Below are positions 63,696 through 64,000 of a DNA stretch of 64,000 nt, piece by piece (the first letter of the stretch is position 1; every line of letters begins with the position of its first letter). Both the position numbers and the translations under genes were made by a program. The notes under the pieces were generated by a model. The model was not told the DNA's origin, ran no database searches, and saw only the letters and a list, made by a program, of their open reading frames with translations. The stretch spans positions 434,001-498,000 of the forward strand of contig CAUVWQ010000007.1 in NCBI GenBank assembly GCA_963555705.1, written 5' to 3'. Source of the DNA: Ligustrum vulgare. Lineage: Eukaryota > Streptophyta > Magnoliopsida > Lamiales > Oleaceae.

Positions 63696-64000
63696 TTAAA
63701 ATTCACCTCTACAATTTATATCGAGTGAATTAACGTTTGAAAATTGCTTAAGTGTTCACTTCGTTTAAAATTCACCTCTGTAATTTATATTGGAATGAAT
63801 TAACGTTTGAAAATTGCTTAAGTGTTCACTTCATTTAAAATTCACCTCTGCAATTTATATTGGAGTAAATTAACGTTTGAAAATTGCTTAAGTGTTCACT
63901 TCGTTTAAAATTCACCTCTGCAATTTATATTGTAGTGAATTAACGTTTGAAAATTGCTTAAGTGTTCACTTCGTTTAAAATTCACCTCTACAATTTATAT

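Larger units (their letters stand above)
1..64000 (+). repeat. Satellite DNA array, 69/70-bp unit, whole window
   Basis: The whole window is head-to-tail copies of one 69-70 bp unit starting TTCGTTTAAAATTCAC and ending AAGTGTTCAC, all in one orientation. The first unit begins at position 1 and the last is cut off at 64000, so the array continues past both ends. Units differ at only a few bases, and about 920 fit in the window. The consensus 70-mer has 21 G or C in 70. There are no interruptions, insertions or inversions. Every frame on both strands is closed within about one and a half units (for example GTTTAAA, GAATTAAC and, on the minus strand, CACTTAAG), so no coding region is present. 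The family name is not recognised. A eukaryotic heterochromatic location is inferred from the size and homogeneity of the array. Confidence 0.98.

Noticed and set aside
1..64000. CRISPR array (conserved 50-bp block separated by variable 20-bp segments)
   Set aside because: The variable segments are near-identical variants of one sequence, not unrelated spacers, the conserved block is too long, and no cas genes are present.
1..64000. Protein-coding repeats
   Set aside because: All six frames meet a stop in the common units, and 69/70-bp mixing shifts the frame. The longest stretch expected from common units is about 35 codons and has no plausible start.
1..64000. Telomeric, rDNA, tRNA or transposon sequence
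   Set aside because: No TTAGGG-like short repeats, no recognisable RNA gene, no terminal repeats or target duplications, and no stretch outside the 69/70-bp unit was found.
1..64000. Phased A-tract curvature
   Set aside because: The A/T runs in the unit are centred at about 10, 25, 41 and 54, spacings of roughly 12-16 bp, which do not follow a helical repeat. A curvature calculation would be needed to claim bending.

Overview
The window is one uninterrupted satellite-DNA array from end to end. The unit is 69 or 70 bp, AT-rich (about 30% G+C in the consensus, counted by hand), always in the same orientation, and roughly 920 units fit in 64 kb. I see no gene, RNA gene, transposon, inversion or unique sequence. 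All six frames of the common 70-bp unit and of the main 69-bp unit contain a stop, and the longest open stretch expected from the common units is about 35 codons. Both window ends fall inside the array, so its true length is unknown. This kind of sequence fits eukaryotic constitutive heterochromatin (centromeric, pericentromeric or subtelomeric). I cannot name the organism, and the centromere idea is inference only.

The unit has two parts. About 20 bp (unit positions 20-40, from the base after CACCTC to before TTAACG) carry most of the differences and define about a dozen recurring classes. The other 50 bp are nearly invariant and can form an imperfect dyad: GTGAATT + AACG pair with CGTT + AATTCAC of the next unit around an inner AAGTG-TT-CACTT. 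I use these class letters: A (GCAA..TTGGAGTGAA, 70 bp), B (ACAA..TCGAGTGAA, 69), C (GTAA..TTGGAATGAA, 70), D (GCAA..TTGGAGTAAA, 70, often after TTCATTT), E (GCAA..TTGTAGTGAA, 70), F (GCAA..TCGAGTGAA, 69), G (ACAACTTATATCG, 69), H (CACCTCAGAAA, 70), I (GGAATTT, 70), J (TATATTGAGTG, 69), K (TATATGGAGTG, 69), L (CAATTATATTGG, 69).

The classes follow ordered strings, so the array has higher-order repeat (HOR) structure. Strings rich in A/B/G/H/I/J dominate about 2.1-4.4, 5.5-12.5, 14.2-16.4, 18.4-25.0 and 48.1-50.4 kb. C-D-F-E-B strings dominate most of 25-47 kb, and also about 0.4-2.0, 4.4-5.4, 12.6-13.9 and 16.4-18.3 kb. K/E and J/A doublets mark about 51.2-54.4 kb. Whole strings are duplicated in tandem with periods of 348, 1043, 1252, 1392, 1880, 2158, 2367, 3413/3622, 3620, 3760, 4038 and 4249 bp. 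Some are nested: a 1392-bp duplication sits inside a 3760-bp duplication. The array therefore looks as if it grew by repeated unequal exchange or amplification of multi-unit blocks. There is no single fixed HOR.

Markers usable for mapping include six TTAATTAA sites, five GAATTC sites, twelve copies of an AAAATAGC variant, and a two-marker module with an exact 169-bp spacing at seven sites. Segment boundaries are read by eye and are good to about one unit unless stated.
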